This document shows, piece after piece, positions 1 to 8,372 of a stretch of DNA of 64,000 bases; within the stretch, counting starts at the first letter, position 1, and each line of letters opens with the position of its first letter. Both the position numbers and the translations under genes were made by a program. The notes below the pieces were generated by a model. The model worked only from the letters and a program-made list of their open reading frames with translations. It did no database searches and was not told the DNA's origin. The stretch is from Akkermansiaceae bacterium (GTDB taxonomy: Bacteria; Verrucomicrobiota; Verrucomicrobiia; Verrucomicrobiales; Akkermansiaceae). Location: NCBI GenBank assembly GCA_015062005.1, contig SUVL01000001.1, forward strand, positions 95,832-159,831, in the 5' to 3' direction.

Positions 1-2633
1 TGCAGACCCCGGTGGATGCCGAGTTGCTGGTGACGGTGGAGCGCGGCAAGGTGCTGCGCCACCTGCGCCGCAAGGTGACGGTGGCCAACCCGGTGATTGA
101 GGTGCCGCTGGAGGCCGCGGATGCGCCCGGCGTGTATGTGAGCGTGAGCCTGGTGCAGAATGCCGGGGCCCGTGGGGCCGATGGCAAGCCCCTGCTCAAG
201 ATGGGAACCTGTCTGGTGCGGGTGGAGCCAGCCGAAAAGAAGCTGACGGTGCAGCTCCAGGCACCGCAGCAGTCCCTGCTGCCGGGCGAACCCTGCCAGG
301 TGAGTGGCGTGATTACCGATGCCGCCGGAAAACCGGTGGCGAATGCTGAGGTGACCCTCTTTGCGGAGGATGAAGGCACCCTGCAGGTGATGGGGTATGA
401 TTTGCCGGCCCCGCTCCGCCGTTTCTACAGCATGGACGGACGCGAGCACTGCGTGGGCACCTTCTCCGGCCTCGGCCAGCTGGTGAGCGAGAACCTGGGC
501 AGCCGCTACTTCGGCAACAAGGGCGTGTTCATCGGCGGTGGCGGTGATGAGGAAATGGAAGAAGAGTTGCCAGACTCCGCCTCGGCCTGTCTGCGCCGCA
601 ATTTTAATCCCTGCGCGCTCTGGCTTTCCTCGGTGAAGACCGATGCGCAGGGGCGATTCTCGGCCACTTACGCCAACCCGGATACCCTCACGCGCTACCG
701 TCTCATGGCTGTGGCCGCAGCGGGGGATAAGTTCGGCTCCGGCGAAGCCGGCTACCACGTGACCAAGCCGGTGATGCTGGAGCCCATGGCTCCCATGAGC
801 GCCACCGAGGGCGATGAACTGATGCTGCCGGTGACGCTTAGCATGTTGCCCGCCGAGCTCCCCGAGGCGGCCAACGGTACCCCCATCCGCTGGATTGTGG
901 CCATGGGCGGGCAGAATGTGCAGCTGCCGCAGCGCCACCAGATTGTCACCCTGCAGGGGGATGCCCCGGTCACGGTGCATTTCCCCATCAAGGTGAACCG
1001 CACCGGCCCGGTGAAACTGCAATGGGAGGTGCAGGCTGAGACGGCTCCCCATGGCAGCATGCTGGCCCGCTGCTCGGATGGTGTGCAGCTGAGCTTCGAT
1101 GCCGTGCCCCCCATGCCCTATATCCGAGAGGATTTCAACGCAGTGATTCAGCCCGGCCAGACAGGGAACCTGAGCCAGTGGATGCGGGGTGACTTCCGCC
1201 CGGATACCAGGGTGGAAGTGAGCTTCACCACGAATCCGCTGGGGGGTATCGGCTACCCGCTGCAGTATCTCTTCACCTATCCCTACGGCTGCAGCGAGCA
1301 GCTCAGCTCTACCGCCATCCCCTGGATTTACCACCAGGAACTCAAGGCAGCCCTGGGTATCAGCTTCCCGGAGGGTAAGAACGTGGCGGAAGTGCTGGCG
1401 GATGTGGATTCCCGCCTGGAACGCCGGGCTCTCAAGAAAGGGCGTTACGATTATGACAACGGTGGCTACACCTACTGGGACGGCGGCACTGAGGCCTGCG
1501 AGTTCTCGCCCTATGTTTCCATGGTGCGCTTGCTGATGGGAATCGGCAACGCACTCCGCGACCAACGCGACCTGTCGAATGCGCTGGATGCCGCGGGCTC
1601 CCGCCCCTATATGGCCCTGGTGGGCCTGGCCCTGACCGGCAATCTGGAGATCAGACACCTGGATAAGGTGCTGAAGCGGGTGGAAAACCAGAGCAAACCG
1701 CTTTCTGCACAGGAGCGCTGGTCGCTGGCGCTTGCCGCCCGTGTGCTGAAGCACAAGCAGGCCGCCGGGCTCAAGAAGAAGGCACAGGCCACCAAGGCAA
1801 CCGGGGATGGTGATTACCACCTGCCGCCGCTGCGCGCCCTGCAGTGCCTGCTGGCGGTGGAGGAAGCCCCGAAATCTCCCGCCACGGCCGAGATGCTGCG
1901 CCGCTACGTGCTGGACGAAGCCGGTCAGTATTCCACCTGGCGCAATGCGTGGATGACGCTGAGCGTGGCCCGCTATGTGATAGCCAGCCGTCAGCGCGAG
2001 ACCAGGGCTTTGCTGAATGGTGAGACGGTGACGGCAGCTACCCCGCAGCAGTACGCCCTGCTGGCCAGCTCCACCATGGTTCCCTTCAAGGTGGAGAAGA
2101 ACCCGGTGTATGTGTACGGCAAGGCGGAGGGATACCTCAAGCATGTGCAGCCTGAACAGGTGGTGGACAAGGGATTTGCCGTGCAGCGCCGCTACGAGGC
2201 CTTGCAGCCGGATGGCAGCTGGAAGCCCGTGGGCTCCTTCCGCGTGGGCGATGTGGTGCGCGTGACGCTGAATGCCACGGCCACTTCTGCCGGCAGCAAC
2301 CTGCGCTATGTGGTGCTGGAGGACCGACTGCCCGCTGCTTTCGAAGCAGTGGACCCGGAGCTGGGCAGCCAGGGGCTTCCCGCCGGGCTCAGCGAGAGCT
2401 CCGGCCGCCTGTGGTGGCAGTCCTCGACGGTGAGCCACCGCGAGTTCCTGAAGGACCGCGTGCGCGTCTTCGTGGATAACTGGGGCAACCGCGGCAAGCT
2501 GGAGGTGAGCTATGTGGCCCGCGTGGTGCGCAGTGGCCGCGTGACGGCTCCCGGCGCCAAGGTGGAGCTCATGTACCGTCCGCAGACGCACGGCCTGAGC
2601 ATTCCGCAGCAATTCGAGGTAGCCCCGCGGTGA
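1..2633 (+). CDS. Alpha-2-macroglobulin family protein, C-terminal part (5' partial)
   Basis: The reading frame is open to the left edge (first full codon at 3), so the N-terminus lies outside the window. Bacterial alpha-2-macroglobulins are periplasmic, usually lipid-anchored protease traps. A stretch near nt 530-570 rich in Gly then Glu (GGGGDEEMEEELPD) fits the bait region of the A2MD domain. The thioester motif CSEQ sits in YPYGCSEQLSS with Cys at 1290-1292, followed by an alpha-helical thioester domain and a beta-rich C-terminal receptor-binding-like region. The next gene, pbpC, overlaps by 4 nt. That pairing is the classical bacterial one (yfhM-pbpC in E. coli) and is thought to couple protease defence to peptidoglycan repair. 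The family call is secure; the target protease is unknown. Confidence 0.93.
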   Translation, partial: QTPVDAELLVTVERGKVLRHLRRKVTVANPVIEVPLEAADAPGVYVSVSLVQNAGARGADGKPLLKMGTCLVRVEPAEKKLTVQLQAPQQSLLPGEPCQVSGVITDAAGKPVANAEVTLFAEDEGTLQVMGYDLPAPLRRFYSMDGREHCVGTFSGLGQLVSENLGSRYFGNKGVFIGGGGDEEMEEELPDSASACLRRNFNPCALWLSSVKTDAQGRFSATYANPDTLTRYRLMAVAAAGDKFGSGEAGYHVTKPVMLEPMAPMSATEGDELMLPVTLSMLPAELPEAANGTPIRWIVAMGGQNVQLPQRHQIVTLQGDAPVTVHFPIKVNRTGPVKLQWEVQAETAPHGSMLARCSDGVQLSFDAVPPMPYIREDFNAVIQPGQTGNLSQWMRGDFRPDTRVEVSFTTNPLGGIGYPLQYLFTYPYGCSEQLSSTAIPWIYHQELKAALGISFPEGKNVAEVLADVDSRLERRALKKGRYDYDNGGYTYWDGGTEACEFSPYVSMVRLLMGIGNALRDQRDLSNALDAAGSRPYMALVGLALTGNLEIRHLDKVLKRVENQSKPLSAQERWSLALAARVLKHKQAAGLKKKAQATKATGDGDYHLPPLRALQCLLAVEEAPKSPATAEMLRRYVLDEAGQYSTWRNAWMTLSVARYVIASRQRETRALLNGETVTAATPQQYALLASSTMVPFKVEKNPVYVYGKAEGYLKHVQPEQVVDKGFAVQRRYEALQPDGSWKPVGSFRVGDVVRVTLNATATSAGSNLRYVVLEDRLPAAFEAVDPELGSQGLPAGLSESSGRLWWQSSTVSHREFLKDRVRVFVDNWGNRGKLEVSYVARVVRSGRVTAPGAKVELMYRPQTHGLSIPQQFEVAPR

Positions 2634-4798
2634 AGTTGCGTTTCAAAGTGCTGACTGCCGCAGGAGTGCTGCTGGGCACTGCTGCGGCGGCGTACTGGCT
2701 GCTGCCGCTCTGCGTGCCGCTGCCGCAGCTCACGCCGCCGGGGGATTCCCGCGTGCTCGACCGCCACGGTGCCTTGCTGGGCTACGTGCCAGGAGCGGAT
2801 GGCTACCGCTGCCAGCCGCTGGAGAAATTGCCGCCGCAACTGGTGCGCGCCCTGCTGGCGGCGGAGGATAAGCGCTTTTATTCCCACGGCGGGGTGGATG
2901 TGCTGGCCCTGCTGCGTGCCACCTGGCAACAGCTCAGCGGGCAGGGAAAATCCGGCGCCAGCACCATCAGTATGCAGGTGGCCAAGATGTACAGCCCGCC
3001 TGCGCCGCGCAATCTGCGCTCCAAGCTGCGGGAGATGCTGCAGGCCCGCCGGCTGGAAATGACCCACAGCAAGGAGGAACTGCTGCGCGCCTACCTGAAC
3101 CGGGCGGATTTCAGCAACATGTGCCGCGGCGCCGAGACCGCTGCCCGTTTTTATTTCGGCAAGGGGTCAGGGGAACTGACCGTGCCGGAGTCTGCCCTGC
3201 TGGTGGCGCTGGTGAAATCGCCCACGCAGCTCAACCCGGTGCGGCACCCGCAGGCGGCTCTCAAGCGCCGCAACCTGATTCTGCTGCGGCTGGGGGAGGA
3301 AATGACCGCCCCGCTGGGCGTGCAGCCCAGCAGCATCAACGCCCCTGCGGCGGCGGGCGGGGTGTCCGGTCAGCTCACGCTGGATGCCACGCTGCAGAGC
3401 CGCTGCGCCACTATTGCCCGCGAGGAAGTGGAGCGCCTGCAGAGCCGCAATGTTTCCCAGGCTGCCGTGGTGGTGGCGGATAACCGCACGGGCGAGGTGC
3501 TGGCTGCGCTGCCCGCCGCCTGCCCGGAAAGTGAGCGCGGCGGTGCTCTGGATGGCACTGCCACGCCGCGCTCGGCAGGCTCCACACTCAAGCCCTTTGT
3601 GTACCTCATGTCCTTCCGCCATGGGGCCTGGCCCGGCACGGTGCTGCCGGATGTGCCTACCCTCTACCGCAGCGCGGATGGGGTGCAGGCTCCCGGAAAT
3701 TACGAGGAGCACTACATGGGTCCCATCTCCATCCGCCAGGCGCTGGCCTGTTCGCAGAATATCCCGGCCATGGAGGCGCTGAACCGCTTCGGCAGCGTGC
3801 AGGAGTGCATGGACCTGCTGCGAGCACTGGGCTTCGAGTTGCCGGGAACGGCGCAGAATTACGGCCTGGGTCTGGCTATCGGCAATGCGCATATCACCCT
3901 GCGTGAGCTGGTGCAGGCATACTCGGTGCTGGCGCGGCAGGGAACGATGCTGCCCTTGCAGACGCGGCTGCCGCTGCGGGAGGAAAAGCCTGCTGAACTG
4001 CTGCCGCAGTATGACTGCTACCGCCTGGCCGATGTGCTGAGCGATACGGAAGCCCGCGTGCCTTCCTTCGGCACGGCTCCGAACCTGCGCTTCCCTTTCC
4101 GGGTGGCGGCCAAGACGGGCACCTCTTCCAACTTCCGCGACAACTGGTGCGTGGGATTCACGGCAGAATACACCGTGGGGGTCTGGGTGGGCAACTTTGA
4201 CCAGTCACCCATGCAGGAAATCAGTGGGGTGAGCGGGGCTGGCCCCATTTTCCACCGTGTGTTCGAGTTGCTGCACCGGGATACCCCCGCGACCTTCCCG
4301 GAGATGCCGGACTCTCTGCTCCGGGTGGAGATTGACCGCCGCACCGGCAGCCAGGCAACCCCGGCCACACCGCCCAGCTGCCGCCGCACTGAACTGGCCA
4401 CCGCAGAGGATTTGCAGCAGCTCCCGCGCGGTCGCTTTGATGCGGATGGCCGCGCCATCCTGGATTCTCGCTATGCGGAGTGGTATGCCACCAGCACGCG
4501 GAAGCACCTGTATGCCCTGGCCGATACCCAGGCGGATACGCGCCCTCCCGCCATCCTCATCCCGGCCAATGGCAGCACCCTGACCCTGGAACCCACCCTC
4601 CCGCATTCCGGTGCCCTGGTTGAGCTGAAATCAACCCTGCCGCCCGCTACCACCACCTGGCACAGCCCTACCCTCCACGTCGAGCATCGCAACGGCAAGT
4701 GGTACGCCCACCTGCGCCCCGGCTCCCACACCCTCCACGCCACTGCTCCCCCCCATTACGAAGCAGAATCCACCTTCCGCGTGCAGGTCAACCGCTGA
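2630..4798 (+). CDS. pbpC: Penicillin-binding protein 1C (bifunctional transglycosylase/transpeptidase)
   Basis: This is a class A PBP of 722 aa that polymerises and cross-links peptidoglycan in the periplasm. It starts with GTG at 2630, overlapping the macroglobulin stop, so translation is coupled. An N-terminal membrane anchor (residues about 5-27) is followed by a GT51 domain with the catalytic Glu79 in AAEDKRFYSHGGVD. The transpeptidase domain has STLK (Ser318), SQN and KTGT (Lys495), so all three active-site motifs are intact. A C-terminal beta-domain (about 640-720) matches the extra domain typical of PBP1C. E. coli PbpC transpeptidase activity is reported as weak or absent, so activity here is inferred from the motifs only. 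Confidence 0.95.
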   Translation: MKLRFKVLTAAGVLLGTAAAAYWLLPLCVPLPQLTPPGDSRVLDRHGALLGYVPGADGYRCQPLEKLPPQLVRALLAAEDKRFYSHGGVDVLALLRATWQQLSGQGKSGASTISMQVAKMYSPPAPRNLRSKLREMLQARRLEMTHSKEELLRAYLNRADFSNMCRGAETAARFYFGKGSGELTVPESALLVALVKSPTQLNPVRHPQAALKRRNLILLRLGEEMTAPLGVQPSSINAPAAAGGVSGQLTLDATLQSRCATIAREEVERLQSRNVSQAAVVVADNRTGEVLAALPAACPESERGGALDGTATPRSAGSTLKPFVYLMSFRHGAWPGTVLPDVPTLYRSADGVQAPGNYEEHYMGPISIRQALACSQNIPAMEALNRFGSVQECMDLLRALGFELPGTAQNYGLGLAIGNAHITLRELVQAYSVLARQGTMLPLQTRLPLREEKPAELLPQYDCYRLADVLSDTEARVPSFGTAPNLRFPFRVAAKTGTSSNFRDNWCVGFTAEYTVGVWVGNFDQSPMQEISGVSGAGPIFHRVFELLHRDTPATFPEMPDSLLRVEIDRRTGSQATPATPPSCRRTELATAEDLQQLPRGRFDADGRAILDSRYAEWYATSTRKHLYALADTQADTRPPAILIPANGSTLTLEPTLPHSGALVELKSTLPPATTTWHSPTLHVEHRNGKWYAHLRPGSHTLHATAPPHYEAESTFRVQVNR

Positions 4799-4828
4799 TG
4801 TTCATCTTGCCGCCATGTCTCAATTATA

Positions 4829-4860
4829 TTGACAAAAACAGGCAATTTTGAGAGTATTAT
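4829..4860 (+). promoter_or_regulatory. Possible promoter of the fucosidase gene
   Basis: TTGACA at 4829-4834 and TATTAT at 4855-4860 are individually good boxes, but the 20-nt spacer is too long for a standard sigma-70 promoter. The -10 box ends 5 nt before the ATG at 4866, the same arrangement as several better promoters in this window. Confidence 0.35.
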
Positions 4861-4865
4861 CAGTA

Positions 4866-6323
4866 ATGAGAGTTCGTAATTTCATCTATCCGCTGGTGGC
4901 CGCAATGTTGTTCGGGAATCTGAGTTCTGCTCAGGAGATTCCGGCTACCCCGGCAGCTCAGCAGGAAACGAAGGAACAGCGCGATGCCCGCATGAAGTGG
5001 TGGCGCGATGCTAAGTTCGGGATGTTTATCCATTATGGATTGTATTCCGGCCTGGGCGGTTATTTCAAGGGCACGCCCGGTGGCGGCGAATGGATTCAGT
5101 GCAACCTGGGGCTGGACACAGATACCTACGCGGCGGAAGCTTTGCCGCTTTTCCAGCCGGCAGAAGGCTGCACGGAAGCCTGGGCGGAACTGGCCAAGGA
5201 AGCCGGTTGCCGCTATATGGTGCTCACCTCCAAGCATCACGAAGGTTTTGCGCTCTTTGATGCCATCAACTCCGACTACTGCTCGGGCGCCGTGCTGGGG
5301 CGAGATATCGTAAAGGAGTTTACAGATTCCGCCCGCAAAGCCGGGATGAAGGTGGGCCTGTACCACAGCGTGATTGACTGGCACCAGCAGGATTACGACA
5401 ATACCATCTGCCGCGACCTGTGCTACCCCGTGGGGCAGGAACGCATGCTGAAGGAAAAACAAATTCCCCGCAACCATGCCGCTTATCAGGAATATCTGCA
5501 CACGCAGGTGCGCCAGTTGGTACGCAGTTATGGCCCCATCGACATCATGTGGTGGGATTACTCTCAGGGCAATCTCTCCGGCGAGGCCTGGAAGGCGCAG
5601 GAGCTCATGCAGACCTGCCGCGATGCCAATCCCGGTGTATTGTTCAACAACCGCCTGTATGCCTTCAGCGGCTTTGATCCCAGCCAGGATACCACTGCAC
5701 TGGACTTTTCGCAGGGCGATTTCTCCACCCCGGAGAAACGCATTCCCCGCGAGGGTTACCCCGGCCGCGACTGGGAAGCCTGCATGACCGTGGGCAACCG
5801 ATGGGGTTTCCATCAGGATGACCACGAGCATTACAAGAGCCCGGAAACCATCATCTACCAACTCCAGGAATGCGCCGCAAAGGGCGGCAACCTGTTGCTG
5901 AACATCGGGCCCAGAGCAGACGGTTCCATTCCGGAAGGTATAGTGGAGGTGTTCAAGCGTGTGGGCGCCTGGATGAAGGTGAACGGTGAGTCCATCTACA
6001 ACAGCCGGCCGCTGGGGGATGTGCTCGATTTGCCGGAGAACCTCACTGGTTCCGTAGTGTGGGATGATATCTACATCTTCCTGCCCAAGCGCGCACCCGG
6101 CGAGGAAGATATGGATTATGTGCTCAGTTTCCCTGCCAATCAGGTGAATGCGGTATTCCCCACCATTCTCGGCCTGGAGGAGTATGAGGTGACCATGGAG
6201 CGGGTGGAAGAAAAAGACGCAAACGGAGAAACTCAGTATTACCTTGATTTCATCATCCCAGCCGAGGTCTGGGAACAGTCCGTGGAGGGGCTCCCGGTCC
6301 TCAAACTCGGCTACGACGGTTAA
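4866..6323 (+). CDS. Secreted alpha-L-fucosidase, glycoside hydrolase family 29
   Basis: GH29 retaining alpha-L-fucosidases release terminal fucose from glycans such as mucin O-glycans. I chose the ATG at 4866 (485 aa) over the upstream TTG at 4848 because it begins a clean signal peptide (MRVRNFIYPLVAAMLFGNLSSAQ) with Ala-Gln near the cleavage site. The early motif WWRDAKFGMFIHYGLYSG is the GH29 barrel start. KHHEGFALF is the substrate-pocket His-His motif. IMWWDYSQ carries the predicted nucleophile Asp231. GGNLLLNIGPRADG closes the barrel. A short beta domain follows. The enzyme stands alone, with no transporter or SusCD-like pair beside it. Host-mucin use is inferred from the family and the likely lineage. 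Confidence 0.93.
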   Translation: MRVRNFIYPLVAAMLFGNLSSAQEIPATPAAQQETKEQRDARMKWWRDAKFGMFIHYGLYSGLGGYFKGTPGGGEWIQCNLGLDTDTYAAEALPLFQPAEGCTEAWAELAKEAGCRYMVLTSKHHEGFALFDAINSDYCSGAVLGRDIVKEFTDSARKAGMKVGLYHSVIDWHQQDYDNTICRDLCYPVGQERMLKEKQIPRNHAAYQEYLHTQVRQLVRSYGPIDIMWWDYSQGNLSGEAWKAQELMQTCRDANPGVLFNNRLYAFSGFDPSQDTTALDFSQGDFSTPEKRIPREGYPGRDWEACMTVGNRWGFHQDDHEHYKSPETIIYQLQECAAKGGNLLLNIGPRADGSIPEGIVEVFKRVGAWMKVNGESIYNSRPLGDVLDLPENLTGSVVWDDIYIFLPKRAPGEEDMDYVLSFPANQVNAVFPTILGLEEYEVTMERVEEKDANGETQYYLDFIIPAEVWEQSVEGLPVLKLGYDG

Positions 6324-6340
6324 CCTGCTTCAAACTCAAG

Positions 6341-7069
6341 ATGCCTTATTCCGCATACAGCCTGCCGCGTGTGGTGGCTCAGCAGTATATCCTTTCCTCG
6401 GTGCATGGTGAGGATGCCGATACCGTGACTTATGCTGCCACCCAGAAGAACATGAGCCGTGATGTACTGGTGCGCAGCCTGCGCCCGGCGGCCATGCAGG
6501 ATGACCGCAAGGTGCGTTTCTTTGTGGAAACCGCGCGCTTGCAGGCGAGAATTGACCACCCGAACATCGCTGCACCTCTGGAATTGCTGGAGGCGGATGG
6601 CACCTGGCACCTGGCCATGGAGCGCATCAAGGGCGAACCGCTAGATATGATGGTGAACAGTGGCCGGGTGCTGCCGTCCATCGTCATCTGCGGGCTCTTG
6701 CAGCAGTTATGCCGCGTGTGCATTTACCTGGATATCGAGCGCGTAGCCTCCGTCCCGTTTGCCCTGGAGCATGCCTACCTCATGGACGTAGGCTTCCGGT
6801 TCGACAACATGGCACTGGCCGGCCCCCGCCCCCGGCATGCCAGCATGCGTTACCTTTCTGACGCCGCGCGTTTGATTGAGCCCGTGCTGGATATGGAATC
6901 CCCGCTGGCCGGGCACCTGCGCCGCGTGATGGTCCACATGCAGAACATCTCCACCTGGCGTCCTCTCACCCCGGTTCTCTTTAATGAGGAACTCACTCGC
7001 CTGCAGATGGAGATGCTGCGAATCCAGGCTGGAGAAAAGGCGCTCGTCTCCAACGCATACACAAAATAA
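6341..7069 (+). CDS. Kinase-like protein, probable pseudokinase (N-lobe similarity to Ser/Thr kinases)
   Basis: This 242-aa cytoplasmic protein begins 17 nt after the fucosidase stop. I see Ser/Thr-kinase N-lobe features: a beta strand then VLVRSLRP where the VAIK lysine strand should be (Arg replaces Lys), a helix-like FFVETARLQARIDHPNIAAPLELLE that fits the alphaC Glu and the conserved HPNI turn, and WHLAMERIKGEPL matching the hinge. The HRD and DFG motifs are absent; LMDVGFRFDNMALAG occupies the expected place of the second. The total length is shorter than a normal kinase domain of about 260 aa. I infer a degenerate, non-catalytic kinase fold. Its partner is unknown. Confidence 0.55.
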   Translation: MPYSAYSLPRVVAQQYILSSVHGEDADTVTYAATQKNMSRDVLVRSLRPAAMQDDRKVRFFVETARLQARIDHPNIAAPLELLEADGTWHLAMERIKGEPLDMMVNSGRVLPSIVICGLLQQLCRVCIYLDIERVASVPFALEHAYLMDVGFRFDNMALAGPRPRHASMRYLSDAARLIEPVLDMESPLAGHLRRVMVHMQNISTWRPLTPVLFNEELTRLQMEMLRIQAGEKALVSNAYTK

Positions 7070-7185
7070 AAATACACCCTGCGCAAGGGAGGGCTGCAAG
7101 CCCGCAGAATTCAATTTAGTGAGTTTTTAGAGGTCCCCAATTCGTTATTCAAACGTGGATTCCCGGAACGCGGCACTATGAAAGG

Positions 7186-7690
7186 ATACCGACAGGTGGT
7201 TCAACTCCCATGGCTCTATAGAGCTGCAATGCCTCACGAGCATCCTTAATTTCATTGCTCATCAAGGCGAAAAAGCCAAATCTCGCCTGAGCTTCCTGCA
7301 TGACATCATGCTTGATTTCAACCTTTCTTCCCCCTTTCACCTTGCTGACCTTGAAATACTTGGAATAGGCTTTCTCATGAGCTTCAACTCTCGCGTCACT
7401 TTTTAGCTCTGAGCGCAGAGCTGCCATGCTCCTTAATCATGCGTTTGACATCAGCAAGCGTTGTAGAGACAGCAATGAGAAACTTATAGTGATTCGCCAG
7501 CATGGCGTTTATATTGTCGCTGCTATATAATCCTCTATCCATCAATAACTTGACTTTATTTATACCAAGAGGAGCCACATTTGCCAGCAGTGTGCGCACC
7601 GTTTTTACATCCGGTATATTTCCGGCAAGTTTGCGGTAATAAAACGGTAAATTGGAAGATTCCCCGGCATGAGGCAGCGCAGACGGAAGC
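7186..7690 (-). pseudogene. Decayed DDE transposase fragment, IS1634-like
   Basis: Two minus-strand pieces form one broken transposase. The first (coding from about 7690 down to 7426) reads LPFYYRKLAGNIPDVKTV and KVKLLMDRGLYSSDNI, which match the catalytic core of IS1634-type transposases, including the MDRG motif. The frame then shifts near 7425 and continues as SELKSDARVEAHEKAYSKYF down to about 7205, ending in a stop soon after LQLYR where the YREK-type region should begin. Both the N-terminus and the C-terminus are missing and I could not identify terminal inverted repeats. This is a relic, not an active element. It lies just downstream of the tetR stop. Confidence 0.75.
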
Positions 7691-7737
7691 GGATTCGGAA
7701 GCCGCTCCCTTGCATGCACAAAACGCATCAGAAGAAT

Positions 7738-8358
7738 TCAGCTCTGGGAAGAAAGACGGAGCAGAGCCACGGCATCGGCTGCAAGACGCCGGATGGCGGC
7801 CTCACGATTGGAAATGGCCGGGAGAGACCAGAGCGTGAAATCGTTGTGCGCCACGATGTTGAAATACATACCGCGGAGGGAGGTGAGGAACCAGAGCCAG
7901 TCACCGCGTTGCAAGCCGGGGAAGAAGGCTTGCACAGCCTCCTGCCACTCCTGAAGGGCGTAGGAATAGTGCGATTCGTACACATCGCGGGTGAGTTCAG
8001 GGTCCTCATAGCCCATCTTGTTGAGGAAGCAGAGCACCTCCTCCCCGCTGGCCACGGTATCATCCTGCCAGGAGGTAATGGGGGCGAGCAACCAAGAGCC
8101 GATGATGAGCTCCGGGTCGTTGCTCTCGCGGGCCTCCTCCAGCGCCGCAAGGCATACCTCATTGTACTGGGAGGAGAGGTAGGCGAGCGTATCGCGGTAG
8201 AGGTCGGCCTTGTGGCCGAAATGGTAGCGGATAAGGCCGATATTCACCCCGGCAGCGTTGGCGATATCGCGCACGGCAGCCCCCTCATAGCCCATGAGGG
8301 TGAACTGCTGCACGGCAGCGCGCATAATCTGCGCCTTGGTATCATCGGACTTACTCAT
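7738..8358 (-). CDS. TetR/AcrR family transcriptional regulator
   Basis: This 206-aa protein has an N-terminal helix-turn-helix (AAVRDIANAAGVNIGLIRYH, about residues 25-45) typical of TetR repressors. The tryptophan-rich C-terminal ligand domain (GSWLLAPITSW) resembles the CecR-type subgroup. It is the last gene of a tight minus-strand run (hypothetical, mazG, lipoprotein, tetR) and starts 14 nt after the lipoprotein stop. The spacer holds nine consecutive C on the coding strand (G at 8363-8371), which may make the spacing unstable. No efflux pump lies next to it, so the target and ligand cannot be inferred. Confidence 0.88.
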   Translation of the reverse strand: MSKSDDTKAQIMRAAVQQFTLMGYEGAAVRDIANAAGVNIGLIRYHFGHKADLYRDTLAYLSSQYNEVCLAALEEARESNDPELIIGSWLLAPITSWQDDTVASGEEVLCFLNKMGYEDPELTRDVYESHYSYALQEWQEAVQAFFPGLQRGDWLWFLTSLRGMYFNIVAHNDFTLWSLPAISNREAAIRRLAADAVALLRLSSQS

Positions 8359-8372
8359 GCCTGGGGGGGGGA

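Noticed and set aside
4829..4860. Standard sigma-70 promoter of the fucosidase gene
   Set aside because: The boxes are good but the 20-nt spacer is too long, so it is listed only as a weak candidate.
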